Source of the DNA: Gammaproteobacteria bacterium
Lineage (GTDB): Bacteria; Pseudomonadota; Gammaproteobacteria; Pseudomonadales; Azotimanducaceae
Length of the DNA stretch: 37,751 nt
Direction: 5' to 3'
Assembly (NCBI GenBank): GCA_018666555.1
Contig: JABIZD010000060.1
Span: forward strand, 1-37,751
The position numbers and the translations under genes were made by a program. Positions within the stretch are counted from its first letter, which is position 1, and every line of letters starts with the position of its first letter. Below, one piece after another: positions 23,980-33,623 of this stretch. Below the pieces are notes generated by a model. It worked only from the letters and a program-made list of their open reading frames with translations, searched no databases and was not told the origin of the DNA.

Positions 23980-26079
23980 CTATTGCTCTACCTGATTGCC
24001 AATGGTAGCGATCACTCGTACCCTTTTTTCTGCCGGTATTTCATCGTAAGCCAACACGTGTAAGCTTTTATTATTGGTTCTGACTAATCTTGCTAGCCAG
24101 AGCCGTAAAGTCGAAGTCACCAGCAACACTGCAGGCTTTCCTTCTGACTCCAGTCTGGTCACTCCTTCTGTAATCTGCCTCAGCATTTGCTCGGCAAGGC
24201 CCGGCTCAAGACCAACCGATTGCTGTGTACCACGTATAGCATCTTGCAACATCTGTTCCAATGTTGGTTCGAGCGACAAGACCTCTAATTCTGACTCTAA
24301 ACCATTGATTTGTTGATAAATAGTTCTACTCAGCGCTATTCTGACGAGGCCTGTTAGAGTGTCAGGATCTTGACTAGTGACGGCAGTTTCTGCCAGAGCT
24401 TCGGCAATCGTGCGCATGTCGCGGACAGGAATGCCCTCTTGCAACAGGTTCTGCATGACCCTCAGCACGGTGCCCAGGCTCAATAAATCCGGCACCAGGC
24501 TTTCAACCAGCTTAGGTGACGCCTTGGCCAGGGTATCAAGTAACTGCTGGACTTCATCATGGCCGAGAAATTCGTGTGCGTGGTCTTTGAGAAGTTGGCT
24601 GATATGAGTAGCAATTACCGTACCTGCATCAACAACGGTATAACCAAGAGACTGTGCTTCTTCCCTTTGGGAAGCCTCGATCCAGACGGTGTCAAGCCCA
24701 AAGGTCGGGTCCTTGGCTTCTACACCCTCTATCGCACCGAACACCTGGCCCGGATTAATGGCCATTTCCTTATCCGGATAGACCACACCATCCGCCACAG
24801 CCACTCCCATCATGACAATCTGGTAGGTATTAGGATCTAAGTCTAAATTATCTTTAATGTGCACGGACTGTAATAAAAATCCCAGATCCTGGGACAGCTT
24901 TTTACGAACGCTCCGAATACGTCCCAATAATTCACCGCCCTGGTTCTTGTCCACCAGGGAAATAAGCCGATAACCCACTTCCAGACCGATCATGTCCAAG
25001 TCAGGTACATCAGACCAGCTGAGGTCAAGCTTTTGCTCTGCTGGCGCAGGTAAAGCTTCACTCGCAGTCCCTTCACCTGCGACCTCGACACCGAATTCCG
25101 GCTGCGAAAGAAATAATCCGATACCGACCATCAGTGCTGCCAGGGTTAGAAACACCAGGTTTGGCATACCAGGTACCAGTCCCAGAGAGCCGATAATAGC
25201 TGCTGTGATATATAATGGCCTGGCACTACTAAATAGCTGACTAATAATCTCGTCAGACATCTCAGCAGAATCAGAAATCCGAGTGACAATTATTGCAGTG
25301 GCTGTCGAGAGCAATAACGACGGTATCTGCGCAACCAGACCATCTCCGATGGTCAACAGGATATAATTCTCTGCTGCTACACTCATGGATAGATCATGTT
25401 GAATCATACCCACTACCAGTCCGCCTATTATATTAATAAACAGGATTAACAGGCCGGCAATGGCATCACCACGGACAAATTTACTGGCTCCGTCCATGGC
25501 ACCATAGAAGTCTGCTTCGCGAGCCACATCAGCCCGACGCTGCCGGGCCTCATCCTGGGAAAGAACGCCCGCATTCAGATCCGCATCTATGGCCATCTGC
25601 TTGCCAGGCATGGCATCTAACGTAAAACGAGCGGAAACTTCTGATACACGGCCTGCGCCTTTGGTTACCACCACAAAATTGATGATCACAAGGATGGTAA
25701 AAACCACCAAACCCACCGCATAATTACCACCGACTACAAAGTCTCCGAAAGCCTGAATCACCTTTCCTGCTGCTTCGGTACCGGTGTGTCCCTCTAAGAG
25801 TACGACTCGAGTGGAGGCCAAATTCAGCGCCAGACGCAACAAAGTCGCTATCAGCAGAATAGTCGGGAATACCGAAAAATCCAGTGGCCTCATGGAATAA
25901 ATAGCAGCCAGTAGGACAACCAATGACAGCGCAATATTAAAGGTAAATAGAATATCCAGCGCTAAAGGCGGCAACGGCAATACCATCATTGCCAGCAGCA
26001 TTAAAATAAGCAGCGGTGTTCCCAGGCCCACCCCCCTTGAAGCGCTAACCTGGGCCGTTGTAGACGCCGCCATATTCAT
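23980..26079 (-). CDS. flhA: Flagellar export-gate protein FlhA
   Basis: The large membrane component of the flagellar type III export gate. Residues 1-330 contain about eight membrane helices; the FHIPEP-family loop VSARFTLDAMPGKQMAIDADLNAG lies between helices 4 and 5. The soluble C-terminal half (about 360-699) docks export chaperones and begins after a Pro/Ala-rich linker. The first ATG at 26079 overlaps the flhB stop (TGATG) and follows GAGGAAC; the frame's TTG one codon earlier is less likely. The 699-residue length is typical. Coupled translation with flhB is likely. Confidence 0.96.
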   Translation of the reverse strand: MNMAASTTAQVSASRGVGLGTPLLILMLLAMMVLPLPPLALDILFTFNIALSLVVLLAAIYSMRPLDFSVFPTILLIATLLRLALNLASTRVVLLEGHTGTEAAGKVIQAFGDFVVGGNYAVGLVVFTILVIINFVVVTKGAGRVSEVSARFTLDAMPGKQMAIDADLNAGVLSQDEARQRRADVAREADFYGAMDGASKFVRGDAIAGLLILFINIIGGLVVGMIQHDLSMSVAAENYILLTIGDGLVAQIPSLLLSTATAIIVTRISDSAEMSDEIISQLFSSARPLYITAAIIGSLGLVPGMPNLVFLTLAALMVGIGLFLSQPEFGVEVAGEGTASEALPAPAEQKLDLSWSDVPDLDMIGLEVGYRLISLVDKNQGGELLGRIRSVRKKLSQDLGFLLQSVHIKDNLDLDPNTYQIVMMGVAVADGVVYPDKEMAINPGQVFGAIEGVEAKDPTFGLDTVWIEASQREEAQSLGYTVVDAGTVIATHISQLLKDHAHEFLGHDEVQQLLDTLAKASPKLVESLVPDLLSLGTVLRVMQNLLQEGIPVRDMRTIAEALAETAVTSQDPDTLTGLVRIALSRTIYQQINGLESELEVLSLEPTLEQMLQDAIRGTQQSVGLEPGLAEQMLRQITEGVTRLESEGKPAVLLVTSTLRLWLARLVRTNNKSLHVLAYDEIPAEKRVRVIATIGNQVEQ

Positions 26080-27215
26080 CAATAAGTTCCTCGATATTCT
26101 TCTGGGACATCAAATTGCTTGGGCGGCTGTAACTTCCTTGCCTGGGTCCCAACCAATTCTTTTAGCTGGAAGATATAGGCCAGGACCTGAGCTACAGCCT
26201 TATATAACGATGCCGGGATTTCCTGATTAATCTTCACCATACCGTGCAAGGCCCTGGCCAAGGCCGGTGCCTCAAAAATGGGTACTGCATGCTCCGCGGC
26301 AACTTCTCGAATTTTAAGCGCCATAAAATCCTGTCCTTTGGCTACTACAATCGGCGCGTTTTCACCCTCAGTATCGTATTGTAAAGCGACCGCATAATGA
26401 GTCGGGTTAGTAATAATCACATCCGCGGAAGGCACCGCATCCATCATCCTTTTATCTGACAATTCCTTCTGCAGCTTTCTGATCATGCCCTTAACCTCAG
26501 GTCTGCCTTCGGTATCTTTCATTTCGTCTTTGACTTCCTGCTTGGTCATTTTTAACTGTTCTTTGTGCTGCCAGGCCTGAAACGGCACATCAATAGAAGC
26601 AATAAATATCAGTACAGCGCTATAACCAATAAAAGCCCAGAGCAACATAGCGCCTGCACTGGCTGTTGATGCCTGTACCGACATCAAACCCAGGCCGAGC
26701 AATTCCTGAATAGAAAAGTAAATAATCAGAGTTGCTGCTGCCGCCACCAATAAAAACTTAAATACAGCTTTAATCAATTCCACCAGGCTCTTCAACGACA
26801 CCATCCGACCAAGGCCTTTTAGAGGGTCAATTTTTTCCAGTTTCGGCGCCAGCGCCTCGATACTGAAAGACCAGCCGCCCATCGCCACCGGACCAACAAA
26901 CGCCGAAAGAGTCAACAAAATCAATAGCGGAACAATAGCGATAACGCCAGATCGTATGGTTGCTGCAATCTGACCCAGCAGTAAGCTGGTATCATTGATA
27001 TGGGTAGTATTAAATGTGAGTCCGTCTTCGACCAGCTGAAACAAATCCCGCATTAACCCATCACCGAGGAATACCATACCGATGGCTGCGGCCATAAGCG
27101 AAAGCATGGTATTGAGGTCCTTGGAGCGCGCTACCTGGCCCTTGTCCCTGGATTCCTGGAGGCGACGCTCAGTGGGTTCTTCGGTTTTTTGCTGGGAAGC
27201 ATCTTGTTCTGCCAT
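26079..27215 (-). CDS. flhB: Flagellar export switch protein FlhB
   Basis: FlhB switches the export apparatus from rod-hook to filament substrates, guided by FliK. The 378-residue protein starts with the hydrophilic AEQDASQQKTEEPTERRLQ, has four membrane helices, and the autocleavage motif NPTH at 270-273 (VIITNPTHYAVALQY). Cleavage occurs between Asn and Pro in the family. The C-terminal domain continues past the motif for about 105 residues, of usual length. It follows fliR by 6 bp. Confidence 0.96.
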   Translation of the reverse strand: MAEQDASQQKTEEPTERRLQESRDKGQVARSKDLNTMLSLMAAAIGMVFLGDGLMRDLFQLVEDGLTFNTTHINDTSLLLGQIAATIRSGVIAIVPLLILLTLSAFVGPVAMGGWSFSIEALAPKLEKIDPLKGLGRMVSLKSLVELIKAVFKFLLVAAAATLIIYFSIQELLGLGLMSVQASTASAGAMLLWAFIGYSAVLIFIASIDVPFQAWQHKEQLKMTKQEVKDEMKDTEGRPEVKGMIRKLQKELSDKRMMDAVPSADVIITNPTHYAVALQYDTEGENAPIVVAKGQDFMALKIREVAAEHAVPIFEAPALARALHGMVKINQEIPASLYKAVAQVLAYIFQLKELVGTQARKLQPPKQFDVPEEYRGTY

Positions 27216-27221
27216 GGCCAG

Positions 27222-27992
27222 TTATCCCAGGATCAACAGCATCTGGAGAAAGCCTTTCTCCAGTAAAGCAGTGAACTGCGGTAAAAATATCGGCAAGCTC
27301 AATAAGATCATAATGAAACCGGCTAGAATCGTGATAGGGAACCCAACCGCAAATATATTGATCTGCGGTGCCGCCCGGGTCATCACGCCGAAGGCCAGGT
27401 TCACCAGCAAAATTGCTGACACCGCGGGCATCGCCACCAATAGAGCGCCAGTAAAAACCTGGCCTATCCAGCTGGCGACCTGCCAGGCAAGGTTTTCAGG
27501 AAAGACCGTCACACTGACTGGTAACAGATAGAAGCTCTCAACAACGGTTTCTATCATCACCAAGTGACCATTCAGAGCGAGAAAAATCAAGGTTGCCAAT
27601 ATCAGAAAATACTGGCTGACGACCGGCACCTGAACGCCGTTTTGCGGGTCCACTGTAGAGGCAAACCCTAACCCCATACTGGTCGCTATGGTTTGACCTG
27701 CAACCACCGTCGCGGCAAACACCATCTGAAGTATAAAGCCCATGGCCAGTCCTACCACCACCTGCTGCGCGGTTATCAGCATACCCTGGATAGAAAATGC
27801 GTTAAGGCTAGGCATCTCAGGTAATAACGGAAAAACAAGCCAGGAAATGAGCAATGCCAGCAATATCCTGGAGCGTATCGGGAAAGTTCTCGCGCCGAAC
27901 AGGGGGGCTGTCATCAGCATCGAACTGATCCTGACAAACGGCCAGAACAGACCATTGACGTATCCCATCAAGACTTCAGGCGAAATCACCAT
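27222..27992 (-). CDS. fliR: Flagellar export-gate protein FliR
   Basis: A highly hydrophobic 256-residue membrane protein of the export gate, part of the FliP5-FliQ4-FliR1 channel. LFWPFVRISSMLMTAPLFGARTFP at about 14-37 and FASTVDPQNGVQVPVVSQYF at about 112-131 are typical FliR words. One base separates its start from the fliQ stop, and flhB follows within 6 bp. Nothing unusual was seen. Confidence 0.94.
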   Translation of the reverse strand: MVISPEVLMGYVNGLFWPFVRISSMLMTAPLFGARTFPIRSRILLALLISWLVFPLLPEMPSLNAFSIQGMLITAQQVVVGLAMGFILQMVFAATVVAGQTIATSMGLGFASTVDPQNGVQVPVVSQYFLILATLIFLALNGHLVMIETVVESFYLLPVSVTVFPENLAWQVASWIGQVFTGALLVAMPAVSAILLVNLAFGVMTRAAPQINIFAVGFPITILAGFIMILLSLPIFLPQFTALLEKGFLQMLLILG

Positions 27993-27993
27993 G

Positions 27994-28266
27994 TCAGCCT
28001 ACCAAACCCGGAATTTCATAAAAAAGCTGCTCTGTGAATTCCACCAGGGTTCTGATCATCCAAGGCCCACCAACAACCAAAGCCAGAACCAGCACCATCA
28101 ACTTGGGAATGAAACTCAAAGTCATTTCCTGGATCTGCGTCGCTGCCTGGAATATACCTACCAGCAGACCCACAGCCAGCGCTGACAACAATAGCGGTGC
28201 TGCCAGATAAACAGTTAGCATTAATGCCCGGTGCCCCAGGTCCATTACCACTTCCGGTGTCATCAT
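27994..28266 (-). CDS. fliQ: Flagellar export-gate protein FliQ
   Basis: A 90-residue protein with two membrane helices (about residues 17-39 and 54-73) in the standard FliQ pattern: PLLLSALAVGLLVGIFQAATQIQEMTLSFIPK. It forms the outer layer of the export channel. GAGGGACAG precedes two in-frame ATG codons at 28266 and 28263; either could be used. It sits 30 bp behind fliP. Confidence 0.95.
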   Translation of the reverse strand: MMTPEVVMDLGHRALMLTVYLAAPLLLSALAVGLLVGIFQAATQIQEMTLSFIPKLMVLVLALVVGGPWMIRTLVEFTEQLFYEIPGLVG

Positions 28267-28296
28267 AAAACTGTCCCTCTAAATAGTGTTCCATTC

Positions 28297-29034
28297 TCAG
28301 ACATAAAAGCTGGTTGCAATGGTTCCCAATACCAAAGACCAACCATCCACCAAAACAAATAACATGATTTTGAAAGGCAGGGATATCAGCATCGGCGACA
28401 ACATCATCATACCCATCGACATGAGTACACTGGCTACGACCAAATCAATCACCAGGAATGGGATAAAAATCAGGAACCCAATCTGGAAGGCTGTTTTCAA
28501 CTCACTGGTAACAAAGGAGGGCAGAAGAATACTCAACGGTATATCCTCCCTGGAATTAAAAGCCGGTGTGCCCGCCAGGGATGCGAACATCATCAGGTCC
28601 GTCTCCCGGGTTTGATTGAGCATAAAACTACGAAACGGCAGCATCCCTTTCTCAGCCGCTTCTTCAAACTCGATGCTGGCTTCCATATAAGGTTTAACCC
28701 CCGCTGAATAGGCCTCGTCAAACACAGGCATCATAATAAACAGCGAAGTAAACAGCGCCAGGCCAATTAAAATCTGATTTGAAGGCGTCTGCATCGTCCC
28801 CATCGCCTGACGCAGAATGGCCAGCACAACGATGATCCGAGTGAATGAAGTAACCGTCATCAGCATGGCAGGCACCAGGCTTAGTAAGGTCATAATAATC
28901 AGAATCTGCAGACTGGTTGAGTAGGAAGACGACCCATCCGCGCCCTGGGTCATGGTCAATAACTTCAATTCCTGTTCAGCAAATACAAATTCAGGTATCA
29001 AAAGCAATAACAGACTAATAAAGAGGAAGCGCAT
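28297..29034 (-). CDS. fliP: Flagellar export-gate protein FliP
   Basis: The 245-residue core of the export channel, with a signal-peptide-like start ([17 protein letters not shown]) as is normal for FliP. The family words [35 protein letters not shown] (about 60-95) and [28 protein letters not shown] (about 187-214) are intact. The ATG overlaps the fliO stop by one base, so translation is coupled. Confidence 0.96.
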   Translation of the reverse strand: MRFLFISLLLLLIPEFVFAEQELKLLTMTQGADGSSSYSTSLQILIIMTLLSLVPAMLMTVTSFTRIIVVLAILRQAMGTMQTPSNQILIGLALFTSLFIMMPVFDEAYSAGVKPYMEASIEFEEAAEKGMLPFRSFMLNQTRETDLMMFASLAGTPAFNSREDIPLSILLPSFVTSELKTAFQIGFLIFIPFLVIDLVVASVLMSMGMMMLSPMLISLPFKIMLFVLVDGWSLVLGTIATSFYV

Positions 29035-29519
29035 TAAGCTGTCTCCCTCTGCATAGAGCCAGACAGCACTCCACGCAAACGATTCAAGGCAGGCACAGAG
29101 GTTATTTTCGGATCAACCACCGGTTCATCAAATGCCGCAATGGCATTGACGCTACCTGGGGCAACACCAACCAGTAGTTGCTGCTTTCCCACCTGCACCA
29201 GCACCAGGCGCTCACGAGTTCCCACGGCGAGCCCGGCGAGTACCTTCATATTTCCTGGAATGCCCTCACCGGAATCAGATAACTTCCTAAACAGGAAAGC
29301 CAGAACCAGTATCAAGCCTATCACCACAATCAGCCCGGCAAACAGCTGACCAAGGTAAGCAGGGGTAAAAAAATCCTGGCCAGGCATCTGCAATGATTCA
29401 TTGGAATTCGTCTCTGCTGCCGTGACTATCAGCGGATAACCCAGCACCAAAAAGAAGCAGCACAACCATTTCAGGAAAAGGCTGACTTGTGATCGCAAGC
29501 TAAAAGTATCCACTGGCAC
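29034..29519 (-). CDS. fliO: Flagellar biosynthesis protein FliO
   Basis: A small membrane protein that helps FliP assemble. The 161-residue product has a hydrophobic N-terminal segment ([21 protein letters not shown]), a second helix ([22 protein letters not shown], about 55-76), and a soluble tail with [33 protein letters not shown], the FliO domain core. The start is GTG, overlapping the fliN stop by one base (TAGTG). FliO is poorly conserved; the position between fliN and fliP makes the call firm. Confidence 0.92.
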   Translation of the reverse strand: MPVDTFSLRSQVSLFLKWLCCFFLVLGYPLIVTAAETNSNESLQMPGQDFFTPAYLGQLFAGLIVVIGLILVLAFLFRKLSDSGEGIPGNMKVLAGLAVGTRERLVLVQVGKQQLLVGVAPGSVNAIAAFDEPVVDPKITSVPALNRLRGVLSGSMQRETA

Positions 29520-29896
29520 TACGACTGTAACTTTTGAACGCGTTCGGAGGGACTGACAATATCCGTAAAACGAATACCAAACTTATCATCAACCACGACT
29601 ACTTCACCCTGCGCTATTAACGTCCCGTTAACTAATACATCATGAGGCTGGCCTACAAGTCGGTCTAATTCCACCACAGCACCCTGGCTGAGGCTGAGCA
29701 AATCTTTTATTGGTATAGATGTTCGACCGATCTCAAGCGTCAGAGTGACCTGCACATCAAGGATCGCATCAAGATTTGCCTGCCGGTTTGACCTTGACGC
29801 TACATCTTCAGTTACTTCCGGTATTTCCACATTCCGCGGATCCGTCTTTTGATCCTCAGCTTGCTGAGCGCCTGGATCTGTTGTTTCGTCTGACAT
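29519..29896 (-). CDS. fliN: Flagellar motor switch protein FliN
   Basis: The C-ring switch protein of 125 residues. A charged N-terminal tail of about 40 residues precedes the SpoA domain: DVQVTLTLEIGRTSIPIKDLLSLSQGAVVELDRLVGQPHDVLVNGTLIAQGEVVVVDDKFGIRFTDIV. It stacks with FliM at the ring base, where CheY-linked switching and FliH docking occur. GAGGTGA precedes the ATG. It is parted from fliM by 100 bp, the largest gap inside the fliL-flhB series; no promoter was identified in it. Confidence 0.95.
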   Translation of the reverse strand: MSDETTDPGAQQAEDQKTDPRNVEIPEVTEDVASRSNRQANLDAILDVQVTLTLEIGRTSIPIKDLLSLSQGAVVELDRLVGQPHDVLVNGTLIAQGEVVVVDDKFGIRFTDIVSPSERVQKLQS

Positions 29897-29996
29897 ATTT
29901 CACCTCATCTAAACTTCTGTATTCACTACCGCTTGATTAAATCTAATAGCTCCGTACTTGCAACCTAGTCGCTACAGCGGCTTTAATCACCTTGCC

Positions 29997-30971
29997 TTAA
30001 CTTAGTTCCGATTCCGTAATCTTTACGGCGTTGTTACCATTGGCGATCCCAAACTTGCCTTTAAACACGGTCACCTCATCAACCTTGACGGTGACATCAT
30101 CCGGCGACTTAATCGGCAGGACATCGCCAGGTGATAATTCAAGCACTTGCCGAACCGTTAAATCCGACTCTCCTAAAGTCGCCGACAGACTCACTAAAGC
30201 TGTCTTCAACCCTTGAGCAATTTTTTGTTCCCAGTCTGAACTCGCCTTGACAGAGGCGACCGTACCCGCCTGACCTAATCGATCCTTAATAGGTTCCAGC
30301 ATTTGAAACGGCAGAATCAAATGACATTGACCCTTGTCTTCCTCGCTAAACCCGATCTCCAGAGGCAGCTGAAAAACAGTTTCATCCGTGACCGGCACGG
30401 ACAGATAATCCGGGTTGTGTTCCATGAACTGAGCTTCTGGATTAATTTCCAGTACATCTGCAAATGCGGTTTTCAATTCCACCAGCAGCAGGTCAATCGT
30501 CTGTGCAGCCAGCCTTTGCTCTATGGAAGTAAATTGTTTTGCTGTTGCGACATTAGGCGAATGACCCTTGCCACCAAAATAACGGTCCACCATGATATAG
30601 AGCAGTTTTGCATCAATAACCAATAGCCACTGACCCTCTAACGGTTTAGCAGTACAAACCGTGATACAGGTTAAAGACGGCAAGCTTTGGATGAAATCAG
30701 ACATGCTTCTGGAAACTTTTTCCTTGACCTCTACCAGCGGCTCAGACCGAAAAAATCGCTGCAGCGCATCGGTAGCCCCCTCGGCAAATAATTCCTGGAT
30801 GGTATCGAGCCGGGCAAGCCCTGAAAGCCGTCGACTCTCTTTGGCAGCAAAATTGAACGCCCTGATATCTCCTGTCTCGCCATGATTGTCGCGAGTATCA
30901 ATGTCACCACTTTCAACACCCTGCAGCAGTGCATCTTTCTCTTCCTGGCTTAGGATTTCATCGTCTGCCAT
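29997..30971 (-). CDS. fliM: Flagellar motor switch protein FliM
   Basis: The 324-residue C-ring protein that links CheY to FliG. The N-terminal peptide LSQEEKDALLQGV (5-17) is the CheY-P binding motif and is intact. The middle CheC-like domain and a C-terminal SpoA domain (LTVRQVLELSPGDVLPIKSPDDVTVKVDEVTVFKGKFG) follow. The intact CheY motif implies a chemotaxis pathway encoded elsewhere, since no che gene is in this window. It starts 2 bp after the fliL stop. Confidence 0.96.
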   Translation of the reverse strand: MADDEILSQEEKDALLQGVESGDIDTRDNHGETGDIRAFNFAAKESRRLSGLARLDTIQELFAEGATDALQRFFRSEPLVEVKEKVSRSMSDFIQSLPSLTCITVCTAKPLEGQWLLVIDAKLLYIMVDRYFGGKGHSPNVATAKQFTSIEQRLAAQTIDLLLVELKTAFADVLEINPEAQFMEHNPDYLSVPVTDETVFQLPLEIGFSEEDKGQCHLILPFQMLEPIKDRLGQAGTVASVKASSDWEQKIAQGLKTALVSLSATLGESDLTVRQVLELSPGDVLPIKSPDDVTVKVDEVTVFKGKFGIANGNNAVKITESELS

Positions 30972-30973
30972 GA

Positions 30974-31405
30974 CTACTGCACCACAAAGCCGGTTAATAC
31001 CACTTTCTCGAGTTCCAACTCCTCATGACCGTTAAAAATTTCTCTAATCTTAACTTCCAGAAGTTCCATCATAGCTAGCTTACCGGCGCTGGTTTGCAAC
31101 TCGGCGAAATCAAACTCTCCGATTTCAAGTAACATGACGCTTTGAATCAGGGCCACGTTATCCGTCAATAGGGTAATTGACTCCTCATCTCTGGATTGCA
31201 ATTGAATAACCACTTGTACATAACGGACGGTGCTTCCCTTGGTAAACGTCACTATCACCGAAGGGACTGGGACGTACTTGAAGGGCCGCACATCAACGGT
31301 ATTTTTTTCTTCCGTCGCGTTAAAACCAAACATGTCCGTCATGTAGGCAGCACCCGCTATTGCGAGTACAGCAACACCTATTACGATAAGAATTATCTTT
31401 TTCAC
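30974..31405 (-). CDS. fliL: Flagellar basal-body protein FliL
   Basis: FliL is an inner-membrane protein that surrounds and supports the stator. The GTG at 31405 gives 143 residues: a short basic start, one helix (IILIVIGVAVLAIAGAAYM), and the periplasmic domain with FVVIQLQSRDEES-like VVIQLQSRDEES, ending ELELEKVVLTGFVVQ. AGGAG lies 7 bases before the GTG. An ATG 21 codons upstream (31468) is open in frame, but it falls at about the transcription start predicted from the sigma-54 site at 31476-31491, so it is unlikely to be used. First gene of the fliLMNOPQR-flhB series. Confidence 0.9.
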   Translation of the reverse strand: MKKIILIVIGVAVLAIAGAAYMTDMFGFNATEEKNTVDVRPFKYVPVPSVIVTFTKGSTVRYVQVVIQLQSRDEESITLLTDNVALIQSVMLLEIGEFDFAELQTSAGKLAMMELLEVKIREIFNGHEELELEKVVLTGFVVQ

Positions 31406-31475
31406 CCGTCTCTCCTGAATAATCGATAAGTTTCGATTCTCAGATTGGCATCGAAACCCATACAACACAACCTAT

Positions 31476-31491
31476 AGCAATGCCTATGCCA
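31476..31491 (-). promoter_or_regulatory. Sigma-54 (-24/-12) promoter upstream of fliL
   Basis: Read on the minus strand, TGGCAT, five bases, then TTGCT gives the GG and GC doublets exactly ten bases apart, as in the consensus TGGCAC-N5-TTGCW; only one consensus base differs. The predicted start of transcription is near 31465, leaving a leader of about 60 bases before the fliL GTG. In Pseudomonas the equivalent flagellar operons use RpoN with FleQ or FleR. Confidence 0.75.
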
Positions 31492-31589
31492 TAATTTTTA
31501 TCAATATAATTCAGTAGGTTACGATCACCCTCAGAGGGTAGTCGTCAGAAAAATGACGTTTCTGTCAGTTGATTGGCAGTTCCCAGCAA

Positions 31590-33107
31590 TTAAGCCCAGG
31601 TATCGACCATGCCCTCTGGCAAGGTCGATAGAACCTGCTGAGAGCCAGAACCCTGGGCAGAATGCGCCACGGAATCCGATTGTAAATCTGCTGATTGCTG
31701 CTGCCCGGATGCATGTTTTTGTTGCTCACGGTGTTCCGACAGCGACTGATCAGATACCTGGGTATTTCCCAGATTTAAGCCGTCTTCTGAGAAGCTCTTT
31801 TGCAAGCGCAATAACCCGGCTTCCAAGGCATCACGGACGACAGGGTTTTTTGTGAAAAACATCAGGCTGGTCTGATCTTTTTCCTGCGTCACCAGGATTT
31901 CAATTGTTCCCAGTCTCGCTGGTTTCAATTCTATCTCTGCAAACCGCAGGCTTTCTCGCACCATCATACGGGCATGCTGGCCCAGTTCAGTCTGCCAGGC
32001 GGGCTGGCCAAATTGCGTTCCCATCGCTGTCTGAAACTGGATAGCAGCAGACTCTCTACCGACAGACGCACCTAATCCTGAACCTGGCAGGCTGTATGGC
32101 GTTAGCATTAGCTGCGAACCTGATGAAGGTTTAAATTCAACCTGCATAGCCGTATTGTCGCCACTGCCAGCTAACTGCGATGCTGCCAGTTGAGTTGCAA
32201 ATAATTGTCGTCCTGCATCACCAGAAGCTAGCCACTGACCTTCCTGAATGACGGTGGCAGAAGCCGTTCTAGTGCCTTCCCCCAACTTCGCTCTGGAATC
32301 CGCCAGACGGAGCCGAGAAACTAATTGATGTAGGTTTTCCGTGACCGGCTGAGCCGATACCAACGCGGCCGATGGCTTCTCAGTCAGTGCAGGTGTCGGG
32401 ATTGAACTATTTTCCAGAGCAATGTTAACCGGGAGCACAGCCGATACAGCTGGTGCAGCCGAAGAAGCATTCACGCCACCTGGGTTAGTTGCCTGTCCTG
32501 TTCTGGTTGTTTGGAGGTTCATTAATCTACCTGAACTCAACCGAATATTGCCAGCAACCATACGGTCAGATAACGATTTATCCAATAAGCTGGCTTCATT
32601 GATTGTCTTTGCGGACTCAACTGCTTTTACTGGAGAGCCTGCCAAGGCAGCGTCAATACCTGATTCAGCGGTTAATGATGCCTGGCCAGCTACAAATTTA
32701 TCAGACATAAATAAGCCGGCCGTTGCCACTAGCTCAACACCCGCCGGCAAACTCTTTCCGCCTGCCGGCAAACTCTGGCCGTTGCTGCCACCAACAGCGC
32801 TCAACAGGTTAACCAGTCCAGTCAAGTCGGCAGGTGGGGATAACCGGGTGATCGCGGATTTATCTGTTTCTGGTGTCGGCGGGACAGAACCTGTGGCAGA
32901 CACCTCGCCTGCCTGGCCAAAATTAGCCTTTCTATCTCCATCTATTTGATTTTTATGCGTTTTATTATAATCTTGCTGCTCAGACTTCAGCGCTTCGGCA
33001 AATTTTTCAGCGCTGGGATTAACGCCCCCACGAATCTGCTGGAGGCCACTTTCGGCGCCCTGCTGTGAAGACAGTAAATGTAAATCAATGGAGTGTTCGC
33101 TGGCCAT
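31590..33107 (-). CDS. fliK: Flagellar hook-length control protein FliK
   Basis: FliK measures hook length and triggers the FlhB switch. The body is a long Ser/Ala/Gln/Gly-rich region of low order, including a short repeat (SLPAGGKSLPAGVE). The C terminus holds the conserved Flg_hook domain: RESLRFAEIELKPARLGTIEILVTQEKDQTSLMFFTKNPVVRDALEAGLLRLQKSFSEDGL. It ends with a Gln/Ser-rich tail. The frame begins at a TTG at 33137, but the ATG at 33107 is preferred, giving 505 residues. Neither start has a strong ribosome site. It follows fliJ closely and ends 98 bp before the sigma-54 promoter of fliL, so it closes the first unit. Confidence 0.85.
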   Translation of the reverse strand: MASEHSIDLHLLSSQQGAESGLQQIRGGVNPSAEKFAEALKSEQQDYNKTHKNQIDGDRKANFGQAGEVSATGSVPPTPETDKSAITRLSPPADLTGLVNLLSAVGGSNGQSLPAGGKSLPAGVELVATAGLFMSDKFVAGQASLTAESGIDAALAGSPVKAVESAKTINEASLLDKSLSDRMVAGNIRLSSGRLMNLQTTRTGQATNPGGVNASSAAPAVSAVLPVNIALENSSIPTPALTEKPSAALVSAQPVTENLHQLVSRLRLADSRAKLGEGTRTASATVIQEGQWLASGDAGRQLFATQLAASQLAGSGDNTAMQVEFKPSSGSQLMLTPYSLPGSGLGASVGRESAAIQFQTAMGTQFGQPAWQTELGQHARMMVRESLRFAEIELKPARLGTIEILVTQEKDQTSLMFFTKNPVVRDALEAGLLRLQKSFSEDGLNLGNTQVSDQSLSEHREQQKHASGQQQSADLQSDSVAHSAQGSGSQQVLSTLPEGMVDTWA

Positions 33108-33173
33108 TGTCGCCCGGTTCAATAGTGCCTGTAACAACTAATGCAGACATTGGGCCAACTTTCTGGGCAGGAA

Positions 33174-33623
33174 CTATCCGGGCTTTACGGTATTTCCCGA
33201 AAGGGTACCTGCTCTATCATCCAACTGCCGTTCAACTTTCTTTCGATCGATCGAATTCTCTTGGTTGAGATTCTGCTGCACAACCTTAGACAGCGATTCG
33301 ACCCGCTGATAATGGCCTTGCCAGATTTTCTGCTTATCAATAACTGCACGCTCAGCATCGGCTAATTGATGTTTCTGCAGTTCAATAGCGTCATCCAGTT
33401 GAGTGATAAACTTGGCGTAATCATTTAACCGGGTTGCCTCTACACCAGTTTGTCCCTGGACACTTAATTGGTCTGCATATTCTTTTCGATATTCCAGTAA
33501 TGCTTTTAAGGCAACCTGCTGCTGCTCAAGATGGGCACGACTTAATCCCAGTTGTGAGACCGCCGACTTTTCATCAACCTGTTCCAATTCCACCAATTTG
33601 CTCATACGCTGACTGCGTTTCAT
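33174..33623 (-). CDS. fliJ: Flagellar export chaperone-escort protein FliJ
   Basis: A 149-residue, almost wholly helical coiled-coil protein, which links the FliI ATPase ring to FlhA. It has the typical heptad pattern: LVELEQVDEKSAVSQLGLSRAHLEQQQVALKALLEYRKEYADQL and FITQLDDAIELQKHQLADAERAVIDKQKIWQ. It overlaps fliI by 4 bp (ATGA). The sequence is weakly conserved in the family, so the call rests on size, coils and position. Confidence 0.9.
   Translation of the reverse strand: MKRSQRMSKLVELEQVDEKSAVSQLGLSRAHLEQQQVALKALLEYRKEYADQLSVQGQTGVEATRLNDYAKFITQLDDAIELQKHQLADAERAVIDKQKIWQGHYQRVESLSKVVQQNLNQENSIDRKKVERQLDDRAGTLSGNTVKPG

Noticed and set aside
31520-31570. Possible terminator between fliK and fliL
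   Set aside because: Short inverted words (CGTCA/TGACG, CCCTC/GAGGG) occur, but stems are 4-5 bp or have an impossible loop, so no reliable terminator can be drawn.
32422-32949. 175-codon plus-strand frame opposite fliK, and similar long frames opposite fliG, fliR/flhB and the NRAMP-like gene
   Set aside because: All are shadows of well-supported minus-strand genes and show no recognisable family.
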